Positions 63,193-64,000 of a stretch of DNA of 64,000 nt are shown piece by piece. The notes under the pieces were generated by a model. That model made no database searches and was not told the DNA's origin. It was given only the letters and a program-made list of their open reading frames with translations. Position numbers and translations under genes: made by a program. Source of the DNA: Comamonadaceae bacterium. GTDB lineage: Bacteria > Pseudomonadota > Gammaproteobacteria > Burkholderiales > Burkholderiaceae_C. The DNA lies in contig CANFLX010000009.1 of NCBI GenBank assembly GCA_947447985.1, positions 16,232 through 80,231 of the forward strand, in the 5' to 3' direction. How positions within the stretch are numbered: position 1 is the first letter of the stretch; every line of letters begins with the position of its first letter.

Positions 63193-63588
63193 ATGCAAAC
63201 GCCCGAGACCACGTCCACGCGCCCCTACATGGTGCGTGCGATGTACGACTGGTGTGTGGACAACAACTGCACGCCACTGATCGTTGTCGCAGTCGATGCG
63301 TCAGTGCGGGTACCCGCAGAGTTTGTGCAAAACGGTGAAATCGTCTTGAACGTGAGTTTGGGCGCGACCAGCAATCTCAGTTTGGGCAATGAGTTCATTG
63401 AATTCAAAGCCCGGTTTGGCGGTGTGGCCCGTGATATCTGCGTGCCCTTGGGTCGCGTGTCCGCGATCTACGCCCGCGAAAACGGCCAGGGCATGACCTT
63501 CCCCATTGAAGCGCCCCGCGCGGATCCGCCGCCCGCCGATCCCAAACCTCCAAGCAGTCCGCGCCCATCACTCATGCGCGTCAAGTAA
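63193..63588 (+). CDS. sspB: ClpXP adaptor SspB
   Basis: A 131-residue adaptor that hands ssrA-tagged proteins to ClpXP. The folded domain (RPYMVRAMYDWCVDNNCTPL, NLSLGNEFIEFKARFGG) is followed by a Pro-rich linker and the ClpX-binding tail ending SLMRVK, which matches the LRVVK-type XB peptide of E. coli SspB. TCGGAGG precedes the ATG. Confidence 0.95.
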   Translation: MQTPETTSTRPYMVRAMYDWCVDNNCTPLIVVAVDASVRVPAEFVQNGEIVLNVSLGATSNLSLGNEFIEFKARFGGVARDICVPLGRVSAIYARENGQGMTFPIEAPRADPPPADPKPPSSPRPSLMRVK

Positions 63589-63630
63589 ACAGCAGAGCGG
63601 AGCCGGGCCCTGCAGTAGAATGCAAGACGT

Positions 63631-63706
63631 GCCGATTTAGCTCAGTTGGTAGAGCAACCGCCTTGTAAGCGGTAGGTCATCAGTTCGAATCCGATAATCG
63701 GCACCA
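63631..63706 (+). tRNA. tRNA-Thr (anticodon UGU)
   Basis: A 76-base cloverleaf with CCA encoded. Acceptor arms GCCGATT and AATCGGC; D arm GCTC...GAGC; anticodon stem ACCGC/GCGGT with loop CTTGTAA (anticodon TGT); T loop TTCGAAT. The T stem ATCAG/CCGAT has an A-C mismatch at 63682/63692. Confidence 0.95.
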
Positions 63707-63712
63707 CCCTTT

Positions 63713-63741
63713 AAAAAGCCTGACGTGATCAGGCTTTTTTT
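63713..63741 (+). terminator. Intrinsic terminator after tRNA-Thr
   Basis: An 11-base stem, AAAAAGCCTGA (63713-63723) and TCAGGCTTTTT (63729-63739), with a CGTGA loop and a run of T. It starts seven bases past the tRNA CCA end and can also act for the minus strand because of the A run on the left arm. The next 190 bases up to tRNA-Leu hold no gene that I can support. Confidence 0.9.
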
Positions 63742-63931
63742 CGCCCATCGAAAGCCGGAAAACGGCCAAATACTTGGCAGTCGCTTGAATTTATCGTGTG
63801 TTGGTGGAGTGCAAAGGCAGCTTCATCGAAGTGCCGTAGACTCAGGCTGCTGGAGCCACTGAATTTCTTTCTCTTTTCTTCGCAGTTCCCACTTCACAGC
63901 CCTGCGGCTTGGCGAAGCGGAGAAGAAAATT

Positions 63932-64000
63932 TGGTGCCCAGGAAGGGACTCGAACCCCCACGATGTTACTCGCTAGTACCTGAAACTAGTGCGTCTACCA
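63932..64000 (-). tRNA. tRNA-Leu (anticodon CAG), 5' end cut by window edge
   Basis: On the minus strand the sequence holds the acceptor 3' half with TTCCTGGGCACCA, a T arm GGGGGTTCGAGTCCC, a long class II variable arm, and the anticodon stem CTAGT/ACTAG with loop TTCAGGT (CAG at 63980-63982). The D arm is partly present (GGTAGACGC); the first bases lie beyond 64000. Confidence 0.93.

Noticed and set aside
63860..63931. Possible terminator of tRNA-Leu formed by TTTTCTTCGC and GCGGAGAAGAAAA
   Set aside because: The arms match only with gaps and enclose a large loop, and there is no proper T run after the stem on the minus strand.

Overview
The window is a gene-dense, GC-rich chromosomal segment from a betaproteobacterium of the order Burkholderiales, most likely family Comamonadaceae (a Rhodoferax- or Polaromonas-like organism). 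This rests on gene content and order that I recognise: engB / cytochrome c4 / msrPQ / lysA-lptM / cyaY / mrcA / pilMNOPQ / aroKB / dgt / gltBD / mla operon / murA / his operon / tatABC / htrA / petABC / sspAB. Many genes overlap by 1-4 bases, no gap exceeds 300 bases, and there is no prophage, plasmid backbone, CRISPR array or complete insertion sequence. Almost everything is core chromosome.

Layout. 1-4152 (minus): a tandem-STAS protein, a DksA with a long histone-H1-like N-terminal tail, and a His-rich COG0523 metallochaperone GTPase. 4323-5341: a yqjDEK-like membrane stress operon. 5358-8289: pirin, then a BNR-type sialidase-like protein coupled to an orphan membrane protein. 8308-14898: envelope glycolipid genes (a GT39/ArnT-like transferase, GtrA and a GT9 heptosyltransferase-like protein downstream of metK, with two lipid A acyltransferase homologues diverging from them). 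14919-22223: engB, cytochrome c4, msrPQ, lysA-lptM, cyaY and mrcA, very tightly packed. 22386-27487: the pilMNOPQ type IV pilus assembly operon. 27556-31907: aroK-aroB-dgt-DUF1415-methyltransferase. 31955-33158: a glycine-zipper lipoprotein and a REP-associated tyrosine transposase (RAYT) with two copies of its repeat. 33341-39581: gltBD, preceded by a near-perfect sigma-54 promoter. 39702-45183: mlaFEDACB (phospholipid transport) followed by an ABC-2 exporter. 45203-54452: ibaG/bolA-like gene, murA and the histidine operon hisGDCBHA-(mutarotase)-FIE. 54487-62448: hinT, tatABC, an HtrA protease (minus), a Nif3-like protein, pdxA and the cytochrome bc1 operon petABC. 62554-64000: sspAB, tRNA-Thr(UGU) and a truncated tRNA-Leu(CAG).

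Common themes are envelope biogenesis (LPS acylation and glycosylation, lptM, mla, mrcA, murA, type IV pili), electron transport with Tat export (tatABC next to petABC, whose Rieske protein is a likely Tat client), and nitrogen and amino-acid metabolism (gltBD, his, lysA, aroKB, metK).

I did not find a convincing undescribed defence or mobile system. The items most worth a second look are the sigma-54 promoter of gltB lying directly beside a RAYT repeat pair, the DksA with an H1-like tail next to a COG0523 GTPase and a tandem-STAS protein, the sialidase-like / orphan membrane protein pair, the sugar mutarotase inside the his operon, and the compacted cytochrome c4-msrP junction with a hairpin over the msrP ribosome binding site. 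Where a start differs from the longest possible frame, the entry says why.
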